A stretch of DNA of 5,223 nt from the NCBI GenBank assembly GCA_018061525.1, contig JAGOUB010000072.1:1-5223 (forward strand), read 5' to 3'. Positions within the stretch are counted from its first letter, which is position 1. Each line of letters starts with the position of its first letter. The position numbers and the translations under genes were made by a program. Below the pieces are notes generated by a model, which was given only the letters and a program-made list of their open reading frames with translations, did not search any database and was not told where the DNA came from. The stretch is from Candidatus Peribacteraceae bacterium (GTDB lineage: Bacteria; Patescibacteriota; Gracilibacteria; Peribacterales; Peribacteraceae). This document shows, in pieces, positions 5,078 through 5,223 of this stretch.

Positions 5078-5223
5078 ATGGCTTCTCTCACTCCCGCCCC
5101 CGTCTCCCGCAACACCATCCGCCTTGCCGCCGCCGTCACTCTGACGGTCATCGGCGCCGTCACCGCCCACGCGGCGATGACGAGCTTCCGCGATGTGCCC
5201 GCCGACCACTGGGCGGCGAACGC
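5078..5223 (+). CDS. Secreted S-layer homology (SLH) domain protein, N-terminal part
   Basis: An ATG at 5078 opens a frame that runs off the right edge after 48 full codons. Residues 1-33 form a signal peptide: a neutral start, Arg11 and Arg15, a hydrophobic core (about 16-29, LAAAVTLTVIGAVT) and AHA-A at 30-33 as a probable signal peptidase I site. Soon after comes FRDVPADHWAANA (37-49), the opening of an SLH repeat (consensus F-x-D-V-P-x-x-H-W-A). SLH domains anchor proteins to cell-wall or envelope polysaccharide, so the product is likely an S-layer, porin-like or other surface protein. What follows decides which. No strong promoter or Shine-Dalgarno is evident in the 167-base gap after the divergent tRNA. 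Confidence 0.85.
   Translation, partial: MASLTPAPVSRNTIRLAAAVTLTVIGAVTAHAAMTSFRDVPADHWAAN

Noticed and set aside
4753..5209. Long minus-strand frames through 4820-4910 encoding strings such as GGIGRRARFRS and VAELVDAHASGA
   Set aside because: These are the well-known false translations of a tRNA-Leu gene. The tRNA explains the conservation, and both frames cross its promoter.

Overview
This is a bacterial chromosomal window, GC-rich with strong G/C preference at third codon positions. TAA, TAG and TGA all end convincing genes, so the standard bacterial code applies and UGA is not reassigned. Most starts have no clear Shine-Dalgarno sequence. An envelope polymerase/ligase, an S-layer-homology protein and a CCA-encoding tRNA-Leu show a bacterium with surface polysaccharide and probably an S-layer. 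The sequence alone does not support a firm taxon.

Layout. Bases 1-174 hold an open frame entering from the left, possibly the 3' end of an unrecognised gene. Bases 175-482 form an AT-rich then GC-rich gap with one doubtful small hydrophobic ORF and a cluster of short inverted repeats. On the minus strand, an AlkD-type DNA alkylation repair gene (2478-3212) is followed after 21 bases by a large O-antigen ligase/polymerase-family membrane protein with a TPR-like tail (483-2456). Divergent from these, on the plus strand, are a MarR-family regulator (3285-3707) and a small AHSA1/SRPBCC protein (3775-4206). The latter overlaps, tail to tail by 35 bp, an unrecognised minus-strand gene of 199 residues (4172-4771). 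A tRNA-Leu(CAG) with its own promoter lies on the minus strand (4822-4908). The window ends inside a secreted SLH-domain protein (from 5078, plus strand).

How it works together. The best regulatory signal is an 18-bp perfect palindrome (3255-3272) between the divergent AlkD and MarR genes. It fills the spacer of a promoter with a consensus -35 and reaches its -10. This is the arrangement expected for MarR autorepression, and it may also control the repair/ligase pair. The predicted MarR transcript would be almost leaderless. The MarR-AHSA1 gap carries mutually exclusive hairpins, a misplaced perfect Shine-Dalgarno and a run of nine C just before the AHSA1 start. I see no CRISPR array, transposon or prophage, and no clearly new system. 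The most interesting points are the MarR operator, the MarR-AHSA1 leader and the unrecognised gene at 4172-4771.
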